DNA of 64,000 bases from an uncultured Collinsella sp. (GCA_937982065.1 CALJMO010000007.1:53770-117769), one strand, 5' to 3'; positions 51,004 to 60,365 are shown, counted from the first letter of the stretch. Notes: generated from the letters alone by a model not told the origin. A program made the numbers and translations.

Positions 51004-51035
51004 GCCTTAATTAATAGTTGAGTAAATACCTGAGC

Positions 51036-51800
51036 CTATCCCTCGATACGGCTCAAGAACTCACGGGTGCGCTGCTCACGCGGATGGTCGATGACCTGCT
51101 CGGCAGGACCCTCCTCGACAATGCGGCCGCCATCCATAAAGACCACGCGGTCGGCAACATCGCGCGCAAACTGCATTGCGTGGGTCACAATCACCATCGT
51201 CATATTCTGCGCGGCAAGGTCTTTAATGACACGCAGCACCTCGGCCGTCAGCTCGGGATCGAGCGCCGAGGTCGGCTCGTCAAAGAACAGGATCTCCGGG
51301 TCGAGCGCCAAGGCGCGGGCGATACTCACACGCTGTTGCTGACCGCCCGAAAGCTCACACGGAACCTTGTTCTCGTTGCCCGTAAGCCCCATCTGCGCGA
51401 TCAACTCGCGCGCACGAGCTTCCGCCTGTTCGCGCGGGCGCTTAAGCACGCGGATCGGCGCGTCGATGATGTTTTTCATCACGGTATAGTGCGGGAACAG
51501 GTTGTAATTCTGGAACACCAGGCCGAATCGCGAGCGTGCCCGCTTGGGCACATCGCCCTTCGCATAGACTGCGCCCGAACCCGCATCCGTCGCAACGGCA
51601 AGGTCACCAAACGAGAGCGAGCCTCCGCCGAGTGTCTCGAGCAGCGTGGCACACCGCAGCAGCGTGGACTTGCCGCCACCCGAAGGCCCGATAATCGCCA
51701 CGACCTCGCCACGCTTGACCTCGAGCGAGATATCCTTGAGCACCTCATTGCCGCCAAACGCCTTGCGAGCGTTCGATATATTCATTACCGAATTAATCAT
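51036..51800 (-). CDS. Polar amino acid ABC transporter, ATP-binding protein
   Basis: A 254-residue ATPase of the GlnQ/HisP type. Walker A GPSGGGKST, Q-loop QNYNLFPHYTV, signature LSGGQQQRVSIARAL, Walker B EILFFDEPTSALDP and the switch His in VTHAMQFARDVADRV. It energises uptake by the membrane partner coded just upstream. The ATG at 51800 overlaps the end of the permease gene by eight bases; an alternative start is 51785. It is the last gene of a three-gene operon and ends in an intrinsic terminator. Confidence 0.93.
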   Translation of the reverse strand: MINSVMNISNARKAFGGNEVLKDISLEVKRGEVVAIIGPSGGGKSTLLRCATLLETLGGGSLSFGDLAVATDAGSGAVYAKGDVPKRARSRFGLVFQNYNLFPHYTVMKNIIDAPIRVLKRPREQAEARARELIAQMGLTGNENKVPCELSGGQQQRVSIARALALDPEILFFDEPTSALDPELTAEVLRVIKDLAAQNMTMVIVTHAMQFARDVADRVVFMDGGRIVEEGPAEQVIDHPREQRTREFLSRIEG

Positions 51801-52446
51801 GGTAGTAATCCAATTTTTTCTCGGCGGCGCCCAGCAGCATCTCGACAACGAAATTAAAGACCCAGTAAATCAGCGCCGCAATCGCAAACGGCACCATGCT
51901 CACCTGCGAGGCGACCAGCGCCTTGGCCGTCGAGAACATCTCACCCACGCCAATGGCAAACGCCAGCGACGTGTCCTTGACCAGCGTGATGATCTCGTTG
52001 CCCATCGCCGGCAGAATACGCTTGGCGACCTGCGGCATCACGATATACAGAAACGTCTGCACGCGCGAATAGCCCAGCACCTCGGCAGCCTCGTATTGAC
52101 CGCGCGGAATGGACTGCAAGCCCGAGCGATAGATCTCGGCAAAGTAACCGGCGTAGTTGATGATGAACGCCACGACGCACGCCGTCCACTTGGAATCGGG
52201 CGTGAGCGAAATGCCAAACACGTAATACGGGGCAAAGTAGATGGCAAACATCTGCAGCATGAGCGGCGTGCCGCGCATGACCGAGATATAGATGCGCGCA
52301 ATCCAGCGAAGCGGCGCGATTTTGCTCATGCGCATAAACGCCACGGGAATTCCCAGCGGAATCGACCCGAGCAGCGTCAACACAAACAGCTGCAAACTGA
52401 CCAAGAACCCCTGGCCAAGCATCTGCATCATGACCTGAATAGACAT
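51793..52446 (-). CDS. Polar amino acid ABC transporter, permease
   Basis: A 217-residue inner-membrane permease of the HisM/GlnP family with about five helices. The ATPase-contact loop is EAAEVLGYSRVQTFLYIVMP, typical for polar amino-acid importers. GTPLMLQMFAIYF, AFIINYAGYFAEIYRSGLQS and GEMFSTAKAL are further family marks. Its ATG shares one base with the stop of the binding-protein gene (TAATG), so translation is coupled. As one permease gene is present, a homodimer is expected. Confidence 0.93.
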   Translation of the reverse strand: MSIQVMMQMLGQGFLVSLQLFVLTLLGSIPLGIPVAFMRMSKIAPLRWIARIYISVMRGTPLMLQMFAIYFAPYYVFGISLTPDSKWTACVVAFIINYAGYFAEIYRSGLQSIPRGQYEAAEVLGYSRVQTFLYIVMPQVAKRILPAMGNEIITLVKDTSLAFAIGVGEMFSTAKALVASQVSMVPFAIAALIYWVFNFVVEMLLGAAEKKLDYYHD

Positions 52447-53306
52447 TACTTGAGCACCCAATTATCGAAAGACAAACCATAGCTTGAATATTTATCGCAC
52501 AGGTCCTTGACCGTGCCGTCCTCATAGAGTGCCTTGAGCGACTCCGTCACGGCGTCGGCCGACTTGGTGTCGCCCTTCTTAAAGCCGACGGCGTAGTGCT
52601 CGCTGGACAGCGGCTCATCAAGCTGCGTATAAGCATCGGGCTTGGCGGCAAGCTGATACTGGGCAATCGAAAGGTCGCAAGCCACGGCATCGACCGCGCC
52701 GCTCTCGAGCTGCATAAACGCCGTGTTGTACTCGCCGATCGTGTCGAGCGTGGCAAACGTCGCCGCCAGATCCTTCTGGTCACCCTCGAGCACATCCTGC
52801 GCAGCGGAATCGGTCTGGGTAATCACGGTCTTGCCGGCAAGATCGTCCCAGCTCTTGATGTCTGCATCCTTCTTTACCACCAGCACCTGCTCGTTGAGCA
52901 TGTACGGCTCGGAGAACGTGTAGTCGTCCTCGCGACCCTCCATGGTAAAGCCGTTCCAGATGCAGTTGATGGCGCCCGAGTTAAGCAGCGTATCCTTGGC
53001 GTCCCAGTCGATGGCCTCGTATTTGACCTCCCAGCCCTGCTTATCGGCAACAGCCTTGGCCAGATCGAGATCAAGTCCGGTGTACTCACCATCGTCGCCC
53101 ACAAAGCCGTACGGAGGATAGGACTTATCAAAGCCCACCACGAGCTTCTTGGACTCCGCAGCACCCTTCACATCCTTGGCCGCGGCAGAGCCAGCAGCGG
53201 AGCCCTTGCCGGCGCCACCGCCGCAACCGACAAGACCAAGGCCAAGCACCGTGGCGAGCGAGCCGGCTAGACCAACAAACTGACGACGAGACATATCGGT
53301 GTTCAT
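52446..53306 (-). CDS. Polar amino acid ABC transporter, substrate-binding lipoprotein
   Basis: A 286-residue SBP family 3 protein. The signal has a twin-arginine pattern (SRRQFVGLAG) followed by a hydrophobic core and the lipobox LVGC, with the lipid-bearing C28. So it is likely exported, possibly through Tat, and held on the outer face of the membrane. A Gly/Ala/Ser linker (28-55) leads to the binding domain: LVVGFDKSYPPYGFVGDDGE, GLDLDLAKAVADKQG, WNGFTMEGRE and the second-lobe AGKTVITQTDSAAQDVL. The aromatic and acidic residues suit a polar amino acid; cystine, glutamine or similar are possible. AAGGGGG lies before ATG 53306. First gene of the importer operon. Confidence 0.92.
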   Translation of the reverse strand: MNTDMSRRQFVGLAGSLATVLGLGLVGCGGGAGKGSAAGSAAAKDVKGAAESKKLVVGFDKSYPPYGFVGDDGEYTGLDLDLAKAVADKQGWEVKYEAIDWDAKDTLLNSGAINCIWNGFTMEGREDDYTFSEPYMLNEQVLVVKKDADIKSWDDLAGKTVITQTDSAAQDVLEGDQKDLAATFATLDTIGEYNTAFMQLESGAVDAVACDLSIAQYQLAAKPDAYTQLDEPLSSEHYAVGFKKGDTKSADAVTESLKALYEDGTVKDLCDKYSSYGLSFDNWVLK

Positions 53307-53398
53307 GGTATTCCCCCTTGATGGCACTTTAGTTAGATAAAGTGAGTCATGTAACGTTCAGAATCATACACTTTAGCGTGATAGAGCACAAGGCGAGT

Positions 53399-53536
53399 TT
53401 GCCCGCCGCGTGAGGGGTGTGGGGTTAAGTTTCCTGCTCTACAGTCCTGCTCACGACGGAGGCCACATTAAGTGGCCTCCTGTTCGTGCGGAACTCGCGA
53501 TAAACTTAACCCCCACACCCCTCACGCGGCGGGCAA
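53399..53536. repeat. Large compound hairpin (family G, copy 2)
   Basis: Arms at 53399-53432 and 53502-53536 are complementary apart from one inserted G. The core (CCTGCTC, ACAGTCCTGCTC, ACGGAGGCCAC-ATTAA-GTGGCCTCC, TCGTGCGGAACTCGCGAT) is the same as at 14703-14833, but the arms are unrelated to those. It fills the gap between the importer operon and the rlmD gene; nothing else is seen there. Confidence 0.85.
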
Positions 53537-53643
53537 CCGTCGTTGGGCTTATCGCTGACACGATTAAACCGCTTGCATATCGTCTGCTGGCTTGGCACGG
53601 TACAATACTTGCAGCTTTAATTCATGAATTAGTGGAGTTATTG

Positions 53644-55092
53644 ATGGCAGAATCTCGTGCGGAGCGTAGGGCTCGTCGTGCTTTGGTGGAGGCGGTTGAG
53701 GGGTCGAAGGAGGAGAAATCTTCTACGAAATCCAAGTCTTCTAAAGCTGCAAAAAGCAAATCGGCTAAGGGCAAGGCTAAGGCCAAGCGTCCCGGCTCTC
53801 GTCGGAGCGAGGATAAGGCATCTCAGACTCGCTCCAAGCGCCCGTATAAGAATCCGGTTCCGTCTGCGCGTGAGGCTGTGGATCCCAAGTCTCCCTGTTC
53901 CATCATGAGAGCTTGTGGCGGATGCACGGCGCTCAATCGTCCTTATAAAAAGCAGTTGGCAGCTAAGCAGGCTGCTATGGAGGAGCTTTTTGCTTCGCTT
54001 TGTGAGCGTGAGGGCATTGCTGTAGATCCTATTCGTGGCATGGGTGTCACCCTGGGCGACCCGGGCAAATATCCTGCGCCGCGCGGTTTTCGCCATAAGG
54101 CCGCCACTCCCTTTGCTCCCGGTAAAGAGGGCGCTGTCCGTTGCGGTTTCTTTGAGCGCGGCACGCACAAGATCGTTGCCGTACCCGAATGCCCCGTCGA
54201 GGCACCGGGCGCCCGTCAGATTCTCAACGGCATCGCACGCGAAGCTGAGCGGCTGCATATTCCCGCCTTTAATGAGGACAAGCATCTTGGTTTGCTTCGC
54301 TATGCCGTCGTCCGCTGCGGTTGGCGTACCGACCAGGTCATGGTCACGCTCGTGACCGCTCAGCGCGACTTGCCGCATGCGCAGGAGTTCTTTGAGGCTG
54401 TCGCCGCACTCGATCCGCGCATCGTCACCGTCGCCCAAAACATCAACGGACGCCCCGGCAACGCCATCCTCGGCGAGGAAACCCGCATCGTGTATGGCGC
54501 CGAATGCATGCGCGACCAGCTGCTCGGCTGCGAATTCGACATCTCCCCCACCGCGTTTTATCAGACCAACCCGCAACAGACCGAGCTGCTCTATCAGCTC
54601 GCTATCGACGGCATGGATTTGCACCAGGGCGATGTGCTCATGGATGCCTACTGTGGCAGCGGTACCATCGGTCTTTGCGCAGCTAAAGATGCCCAGAACA
54701 AGGGTATCGGCATTATGCTGCTCGGCGTTGAGCGCAACCCGGCGGGCATTGCCGACGCACGTCGCAATGCCGAGCTCAACGGCCTCACCCGCAGCGCTTG
54801 GTTTATGGCCGACGACGCCACCGACTACATCCTGGATGCCGCCGACAACAACGAGCGGGTCGATGTCCTTTCCATCGATCCGCCGCGCGCCGGCTCTACC
54901 CCCGAGTTCCTCGAAGCTGCCTGCGCGCTTAAGCCGCGCCGCATCACCTATATCAGCTGCAACCCCGTGACTCAAGAGCGCGACCTGCATCAGCTTCTCG
55001 ACGGAGGCTATCGCCTGCTCAAGATCACGCCCGTCGACATGTTTCCTCACACCGACCACACCGAAACCGTAGCGGTCCTCGAACGCCGCTAA
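53644..55092 (+). CDS. rlmD: 23S rRNA (uracil-1939-C5)-methyltransferase, RlmD/RumA type
   Basis: A 482-residue SAM enzyme. The first 78 residues are Lys/Ser/Arg-rich and disordered (STKSKSSKAAKSKSAKGKAK), unlike typical RlmD, which begins with a TRAM domain. Iron-sulfur ligands follow: C85, C91 and C94 in CSIMRACGGC and a fourth Cys in VPECPVEAP. The methyltransferase domain has MDAYCGSGTIGLCA for SAM, SIDPPRAGSTPEFL and the nucleophile Cys in YISCNPVTQ. Without TRAM it could equally be RlmC-like or TrmA-like in target; uracil C5 methylation is the secure part. GTGGAG precedes ATG 53644. The N-terminal third uses more T-ending codons than the remainder. Confidence 0.85.
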   Translation: MAESRAERRARRALVEAVEGSKEEKSSTKSKSSKAAKSKSAKGKAKAKRPGSRRSEDKASQTRSKRPYKNPVPSAREAVDPKSPCSIMRACGGCTALNRPYKKQLAAKQAAMEELFASLCEREGIAVDPIRGMGVTLGDPGKYPAPRGFRHKAATPFAPGKEGAVRCGFFERGTHKIVAVPECPVEAPGARQILNGIAREAERLHIPAFNEDKHLGLLRYAVVRCGWRTDQVMVTLVTAQRDLPHAQEFFEAVAALDPRIVTVAQNINGRPGNAILGEETRIVYGAECMRDQLLGCEFDISPTAFYQTNPQQTELLYQLAIDGMDLHQGDVLMDAYCGSGTIGLCAAKDAQNKGIGIMLLGVERNPAGIADARRNAELNGLTRSAWFMADDATDYILDAADNNERVDVLSIDPPRAGSTPEFLEAACALKPRRITYISCNPVTQERDLHQLLDGGYRLLKITPVDMFPHTDHTETVAVLERR

Positions 55093-55120
55093 CCAACCTC
55101 AGTAGATTTTTGGGACAAGA

Positions 55121-55150
55121 AAGGGGGCGACCCGTCTGGGCCGCCCCCTT
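55121..55150. terminator. Bidirectional terminator
   Basis: AAGGGGGCG and CGCCCCCTT with a 12-base loop, between the convergent rlmD and PHP genes. Confidence 0.8.
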
Positions 55151-55170
55151 CGCTTGGTTTATAAATTCCG

Positions 55171-55992
55171 CTACATCCCCTTGCACAGGTCGCACACGCC
55201 GGCTGCCGCCATCTCGCGCAGCAGCGTCTCGCGATCGCGCGTCACGATCAGATCCAACGGGAAGTGAATCTCGTCGAGCATCTTGCGAGCGTAATCGAGC
55301 TTACCAATTGCCATGCCAATGTGCGCATCGGTCGAAACGCCAATGCCCACGCCCAGCTCGGCGCAGCGCTCGGCGATCTTGCGGCATACGGCCCAATGCT
55401 CAGTGTCGACACCGTGTTCAAGACTATGGTTGTTGATCTCAATAATCTTGTGCTTGGCCTTAGCTGCCAACAGCACCTCGTCGATATCGAACGGCACGCC
55501 CGAACGCCCCGTGTGACCCAGCATGAACACCTTGGGGTGCTCCAGGGCATTGATATACATCTCGGTCGTCTGGGCCAGCGTCGCGCCCTCGGCAATCTGC
55601 GGATTATGCACGCTTGCAACCAAATAATCCAAATTACGCGTAACCAAATCGAACAGCGAATGCTGACGGCTGTACGAATCGCCGGCAATATCGAGCGTGA
55701 CAAGAGTGTCCTCGGCAAACAGGCTTCCGTCCAGCGAAACGATATCGGCCTCGGCACCACGCAGCACCAGCACGCCGCTCCAAATGCGCGGCCAGATATC
55801 CTGGTTGATAAAGAACTGGTAACTGCGCAGGTCATTGGGGCAAGCCGTAACCATAGAGCTCAAATGGTCGGCAGATCCGAGCACCTGCAGACCACGCTCT
55901 GCCGCCCAGTACACATTCTCCTCAATGGTCGAATATGCATGCGCAGAGAACATCGTATGGGTATGAATGTCACAAGAAAGCAGGTAGGGCAT
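55171..55992 (-). CDS. PHP-domain phosphatase/hydrolase (YcdX-like)
   Basis: A 273-residue metal-dependent hydrolase of the PHP superfamily. Metal ligands are spread in the usual order: DIHTHTMFSAHA at the N-terminus, GSADH, an internal Glu in RGAEADIV, ASVHNP, LGHTGR, and VSTDAHIG near the end. These fit the trinuclear zinc site of YcdX-type phosphatases. The substrate is unknown. AAGGAGACCTG precedes the ATG. It is separated from the aminotransferase gene upstream by 165 bases, in which an imperfect ACGGGGT inverted repeat (about 56092-56130) may end the aminotransferase transcript. Confidence 0.87.
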   Translation of the reverse strand: MPYLLSCDIHTHTMFSAHAYSTIEENVYWAAERGLQVLGSADHLSSMVTACPNDLRSYQFFINQDIWPRIWSGVLVLRGAEADIVSLDGSLFAEDTLVTLDIAGDSYSRQHSLFDLVTRNLDYLVASVHNPQIAEGATLAQTTEMYINALEHPKVFMLGHTGRSGVPFDIDEVLLAAKAKHKIIEINNHSLEHGVDTEHWAVCRKIAERCAELGVGIGVSTDAHIGMAIGKLDYARKMLDEIHFPLDLIVTRDRETLLREMAAAGVCDLCKGM

Positions 55993-56157
55993 CAGGTCTC
56001 CTTATCTGGTACGGCCGTCGCTTATATTCATTGTACGCATAGCCTTCGATAGTCGTAAAACCACTCCATCCCAAAGACACAACGTCCATGACAACGGGGT
56101 CCGGCTTAACACCAAACCCCGTTTCACGTAAAACATTGTAGGCAGAGCGCTTTACTT

Positions 56158-57342
56158 TTAACGATACTCGTCCGCCAACTGTTTCCAAGCGGGTAGCGAA
56201 TTGACAATCGTTTCGTAGCTCACGCAATAGCCCAGGCGGAACCAACCCGGCATACCAAAGCTGTCCGAGGGAACCGCAAGCAACTCATACTTCTTTGCGC
56301 GCTCGCAGAACGCATTCGCATCGGGCTCCAACGCTTTCACCCATAGGTAGAACGCGCCATCCGGCTCAACATAGGTGTAGCCATACTCCGCTAGTGCGTC
56401 GGTAAGCGCGGTGCGGTTGCGCGCATAGGCCTCGACATCGCTCGGCTCATCGATGCAATCGATGATTACGCGCTGGAAGAGTGCCGGTGCGCATACAAAA
56501 CCCAGCGTACGGGCAGCGCCCGCAACAGCCGGCATCAGACGGGCAGCCTGCGGATTGGTGTTGGGAACCAAGATCCACCCCACGCGCTCACCCGGCAGCG
56601 ACAGCGACTTGGAATACGAGTAGCACACGATGGTGTGCTCGTAGATCGAGGGCACCCAAGGCACCTCGGCACCGTACACGATCTCGCGGTACGGCTCATC
56701 CGAGATGAGCATAATCGGATTCTCGGGATCGCGCTGAGCGTTGGCCTCGCGCAGAACATTGGCCAGTCGCGTCAGCGTGTCGCATGTATATACGGCACCG
56801 GTCGGATTGTTGGGAGAGTCAATGATGACGGCCGCTGTCTTATCGCTGGTCGCCTTGAGCACGTTGTCCACGCTCAGCTGGAACGTATCTTCATCGGCGA
56901 GCGCCTCAACACACGTACAGCCGGCCTTCTCAATCCAAACGCGATACTCCGGAAAGTACGGGGCGATAACAATAACCTCGTCGCCCGGGTTCGTAACGGC
57001 ATTGAGCGTGCAGGTGAGCGAAGCCGCGGCACCCACCGTCATAAATACGTCTTTGCCCTCATAGCTCGTGCCAAAGCGGCGGTTGAGCGATTCGGCCACA
57101 GCGGCACGACATTGCGGCAGGCCCGGTGCGGGCGTGTAGCCGTGCAGCTGGTCGCTCGACAGCTCCAGGGCCTTCTTAATCGACTCAGCCACAGCAGCGG
57201 GCGCCGGAACGCTCGGATTGCCCAGCGAAAAATCAAATACGTTTTCCGCACCGATCTGCGCCTTGCGCTCAAGGCCATAGCTAAAAATCTCACGGATGAT
57301 GGAGCTTTCCGCACCGCGAGCATACATAGTTTCGTTGATCAT
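56158..57342 (-). CDS. Pyridoxal-phosphate aminotransferase, class I/II
   Basis: A 394-residue PLP enzyme of fold type I. Key parts: DFSLGNPSVPAPA for substrate binding, VGAAASLTCTLNAV, SPNNPTGAVYT, DEPYREIVYG with the Asp that holds the pyridine nitrogen, and the PLP lysine in YSYSKSLSLPGERVGW. The C-terminal arginine for the carboxylate is in FRLGYCVS. It resembles aspartate or aromatic aminotransferases; the natural substrate is not clear. ATG 57342 follows AAAGGGGAACAG, dismissing 33 codons upstream. It is a single gene between hairpins. Confidence 0.87.
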   Translation of the reverse strand: MINETMYARGAESSIIREIFSYGLERKAQIGAENVFDFSLGNPSVPAPAAVAESIKKALELSSDQLHGYTPAPGLPQCRAAVAESLNRRFGTSYEGKDVFMTVGAAASLTCTLNAVTNPGDEVIVIAPYFPEYRVWIEKAGCTCVEALADEDTFQLSVDNVLKATSDKTAAVIIDSPNNPTGAVYTCDTLTRLANVLREANAQRDPENPIMLISDEPYREIVYGAEVPWVPSIYEHTIVCYSYSKSLSLPGERVGWILVPNTNPQAARLMPAVAGAARTLGFVCAPALFQRVIIDCIDEPSDVEAYARNRTALTDALAEYGYTYVEPDGAFYLWVKALEPDANAFCERAKKYELLAVPSDSFGMPGWFRLGYCVSYETIVNSLPAWKQLADEYR

Positions 57343-57402
57343 CTGTTCCCCTTTCGCATAGGCGCTATTGTACGCTTTAGCCGAGCAAAGTGCCGCAGCA
57401 AT

Positions 57403-57462
57403 GTTGATTGGGGACAGACTTAAATGCGTGAAAACGCTCATTTAAGTCTGTCCCCAATCAAC
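57403..57462. repeat. 24-base perfect inverted repeat with GGGGACAG
   Basis: GTTGATTGGGGACAGACTTA (57403 on) and its complement ending at 57462 pair perfectly over 24 bases around CGTGAAAACGCT. It belongs to the GGGACAG group of hairpins, with its own arm sequence. Confidence 0.8.
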
Positions 57463-57489
57463 AGACGGCCCCATATCGCTCAAAAGAAA

Positions 57490-57520
57490 AAGCCTCCGCA
57501 GGTTTCCCCGCGGAGGCTTT
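57490..57520 (-). terminator. Terminator of the tilS-hpt-ftsH operon
   Basis: On the minus strand GCCTCCGC and GCGGAGGC flank a 10-base loop, followed by TTTTTCTTTT. Confidence 0.88.
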
Positions 57521-57531
57521 CGCCACAAAGA

Positions 57532-59667
57532 CTATTTGTCGGCGTCGGCGTCGGCATCGACGACGGCATGGTCATCGCCAGCATCATCGGATGCGACTTC
57601 GGCATCCTCCTGCATGGCCGCCTGCGCAAAGGCCGCGGCATCAGCCGCCAGCTCTTCCTCGCTCATACGGGGCGTGCGCTTCTTGGTCGGCATGCCGGCC
57701 GCCTTGGCATTGCGCTCCTCCTTGGCCGCCAGGATATCGCCCTCGCGCTCAAGGTAGGCGTCCCACTCGTTGTCGAGCAGGGCGTTCACGGCGTCACCCT
57801 CGACGGTCTCGCGCTCGAGCAGCACCTTGGCCATCAGGTCGAGCTGATCGCGACGGGCATCCAGGATCTCGACCGCACGACGATGGGCCTCACGCATAAT
57901 GCGCTGGACCTCAATGTCGATGCGGCGCGCCGTCTCCTCGGAGTAATCCTGGTGATCGGCGTAATCGCGACCAAGGAACACCTGATGTTGCGCCTCGCCA
58001 AACACTTGCGTGCCCAGCTCCTCGCTCATGCCCAGACGTGTAACCATCTCGCGCGCCATCTTGGTCGCACGCTCCAGGTCGTTGCTCGCGCCCGACGTAA
58101 TGTCATCGCACATGAGCTCCTCGGCAACGCGACCGCCCAAGAACACGGCGAGCTCGTCGAGCATCTCGTTCTTGGTCTTGAGGAAGTGGTCCTCCTGCGG
58201 AAGCTGCAGCGTGTAGCCCAGAGCCTGACCGCGGCTGACGATCGAGATCTTGTGGACCGGATCGGAGTGTTCCAGGATGTGGCCCACCAAAGCGTGACCG
58301 CTCTCGTGGTAGGCAATCGTGGTGCGCTCGGCCTCGGTCATCACGCGACCCTTGCGCTGCGGTCCGGCAATCACACGCTCCATCGATTCCTCGACCTCGT
58401 CCATCGAGATCACGGAACGATGGCGGCGGGCAGCCAGCAGCGCAGACTCGTTGAGCAGGTTCGCCAAATCGGCGCCAGTAAAGCCAACGGTCATCTGGGC
58501 GAGTTTCTCAAACTTAACGTCCTCGTCCATCGGCTTGTTCTCGGCATGCACGCGCAAGATCTGCTCGCGGCCCTTCACATCCGGACGGTCGACCGTAACC
58601 TGACGGTCAAAACGGCCGGGACGCAGCAATGCCGGATCCAGGATGTCAGGACGGTTGGTCGCAGCGATCAGGATGACCGACTCGCTCTCCTCAAAACCGT
58701 CCATCTCGACCAGCAGCTGGTTGAGCGTCTGCTCGCGCTCGTCGTGACCGCCGCCCAAACCAGCTCCGCGCTGACGTCCCACGACATCGATCTCATCGAT
58801 GAAGATGATCGACGGGGCCTGGGACTTGGCCTCCTTAAAGAGGTCACGCACACGGCTGGCGCCGACACCCACGAACATCTCGACAAAGTCGGAACCAGAG
58901 ATGCTAAAGAACGGCACGCCCGCCTCGCCGGCAACGGCCTTAGCCAGCAGCGTTTTACCGGTGCCCGGAGGCCCCACCAGCAACACGCCACGCGGGATCT
59001 TGGCACCCAGTTTGCGATAGCGGTCCGGATCGCTCAAAAAGTCACGGATCTCCTCGAGCTCCTCGACTGCCTCGTCCACGCCGGCAACGTCTTCAAACTT
59101 GACCTTGGGGCGTGTGGCCTCGTTGGTCTTGGCGTTGGTCTTGCCAAACTGCATGTTCCTGTTGTTGGCGCCCATCATCTGGCGCATAAAGTAGAACATG
59201 ATGGCGATAAGGGCGATCGTCGGAAGCACACTCATCGCCAAGTCGCCCCAAAAATCGGGATCGTTGGTGTTGACGATGTACTTGGTATCGGGGTGCTCCG
59301 CCATGAGCTCGGCAAGCGAATCGGAGCCGACATAGGTCGAGGAGAAGCTCTTGAGCTCGCTCGTATCGCCCTTGTCCTTCTTCGTCTTCCAGTAATGACC
59401 CGTCACGCTTCCGTCTTGAACCGTATAGGTCAGATCTTCGACGCGATCCTGCTTGATGGCGCTCACCATCTCGCTCGTCGCGAGCTTAACGGTATTGCTG
59501 GAATTGGCAAAGCCGGAGCCCATGTTAAAGAAGGCGTAGCCCAGAAGCGCGCAAGCCAAAATAAAATACAGCCAGCCCGTACGCGTGGGCTTCTTGCCTC
59601 CGGGCATCCCCGGGATCTTAGGCTCCCGGGGAGTCTGGGAATTGTTATCGTTATGGTCGTCGGGCAT
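57532..59667 (-). CDS. ftsH: ATP-dependent zinc metalloprotease FtsH
   Basis: A 711-residue membrane protease that degrades misfolded membrane and some regulatory proteins. Two membrane helices (about 32-50 and 145-162) bracket an extracytoplasmic loop. The AAA+ domain has Walker A GPPGTGKT (232-239), Walker B SIIFIDEID and the arginine finger region ATNRPDILDPALLRPGRFDR. The zinc site is HESGH at 454-458. The tail is acidic and Ala-rich (DADADADK). Its ATG lies one base after the hpt stop, with GGAGG further up, so the two genes are coupled. The order tilS-hpt-ftsH is widespread in Gram-positive bacteria. Confidence 0.97.
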   Translation of the reverse strand: MPDDHNDNNSQTPREPKIPGMPGGKKPTRTGWLYFILACALLGYAFFNMGSGFANSSNTVKLATSEMVSAIKQDRVEDLTYTVQDGSVTGHYWKTKKDKGDTSELKSFSSTYVGSDSLAELMAEHPDTKYIVNTNDPDFWGDLAMSVLPTIALIAIMFYFMRQMMGANNRNMQFGKTNAKTNEATRPKVKFEDVAGVDEAVEELEEIRDFLSDPDRYRKLGAKIPRGVLLVGPPGTGKTLLAKAVAGEAGVPFFSISGSDFVEMFVGVGASRVRDLFKEAKSQAPSIIFIDEIDVVGRQRGAGLGGGHDEREQTLNQLLVEMDGFEESESVILIAATNRPDILDPALLRPGRFDRQVTVDRPDVKGREQILRVHAENKPMDEDVKFEKLAQMTVGFTGADLANLLNESALLAARRHRSVISMDEVEESMERVIAGPQRKGRVMTEAERTTIAYHESGHALVGHILEHSDPVHKISIVSRGQALGYTLQLPQEDHFLKTKNEMLDELAVFLGGRVAEELMCDDITSGASNDLERATKMAREMVTRLGMSEELGTQVFGEAQHQVFLGRDYADHQDYSEETARRIDIEVQRIMREAHRRAVEILDARRDQLDLMAKVLLERETVEGDAVNALLDNEWDAYLEREGDILAAKEERNAKAAGMPTKKRTPRMSEEELAADAAAFAQAAMQEDAEVASDDAGDDHAVVDADADADK

Positions 59668-59668
59668 C

Positions 59669-60217
59669 TTACGAATAAACCTCCGGTTTCAAAATGCCCA
59701 GATACGGAAGGTTACGATAGCGCTCGGCATAGTCGAGGCCGTAGCCCACCACAAAGGCATCGGGGCAATGGGTTCCAACATACTTGGGCGTGATGGCCGA
59801 GGTGCGGTCCTCAACGTCCTTCCACAGGAAGGCAGCGACCTCCAGCGAAGCGGGCTTGCGGCTCTCGAGGTTCTTCATCAGGTACTTGAGGGTCAGGCCC
59901 GAGTCCAGAATGTCCTCGACGATCAGCACGTCGCGACCACGGATGTCGATATCCAGATCCTTAATGATACGCACGATGCCCGAAGACTTCACACCGTCGC
60001 CATAGCTCGAAACAGCCATGAAATCGATGTTGGTCGGTAGCTCAATCTTGCGCATCAGGTCGCCCATAAAGACAACAGCGCCGCGCAGAACCGCGATCAG
60101 CACCAGATCCTTACCCGCGTAGTCGCGAGTGATCTCCTCGCCCAGGCGAGAAACGATGCCGTCGATATCCTCCTGCGTAAACAGAACCTTCTCGATATCC
60201 GGATGTTGAGAAGCCAT
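59669..60217 (-). CDS. hpt: Hypoxanthine phosphoribosyltransferase
   Basis: A 182-residue purine salvage enzyme forming IMP or GMP from PRPP and a base. The PRPP-binding loop reads VLIVEDILDSGLTLKYL; the N-terminal PPi loop is VLRGAVVFMGDL; FVVGYGLDYAERYRNLPYLG near the end is the base-recognition part. Full length and typical. AAAGGG precedes the ATG. It sits between tilS and ftsH. A GC-rich stem (CCCGCGC with GCGCGGG, 60306-60326) lies in the 148-base gap from tilS, followed by an AATATA stretch that might be an extra promoter. Confidence 0.96.
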   Translation of the reverse strand: MASQHPDIEKVLFTQEDIDGIVSRLGEEITRDYAGKDLVLIAVLRGAVVFMGDLMRKIELPTNIDFMAVSSYGDGVKSSGIVRIIKDLDIDIRGRDVLIVEDILDSGLTLKYLMKNLESRKPASLEVAAFLWKDVEDRTSAITPKYVGTHCPDAFVVGYGLDYAERYRNLPYLGILKPEVYS

Positions 60218-60365
60218 GACAACCCTTTCTTGTGCTTAATCGCCCACACACCGCCGTATGGACGCGAACTACACATTCTAGCAGCGCACGGGGTATATTT
60301 TCCAGCCCGCGCACCATCAGCGCGGGAATACCGTCAACGCCGCACAGAACAGCTGGTGCGAGGGG

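Noticed and set aside
57424..59793. Long plus-strand open frame opposite ftsH
   Set aside because: It mirrors ftsH codons, shows no recognisable motif, and starts within a terminator and hairpin region.
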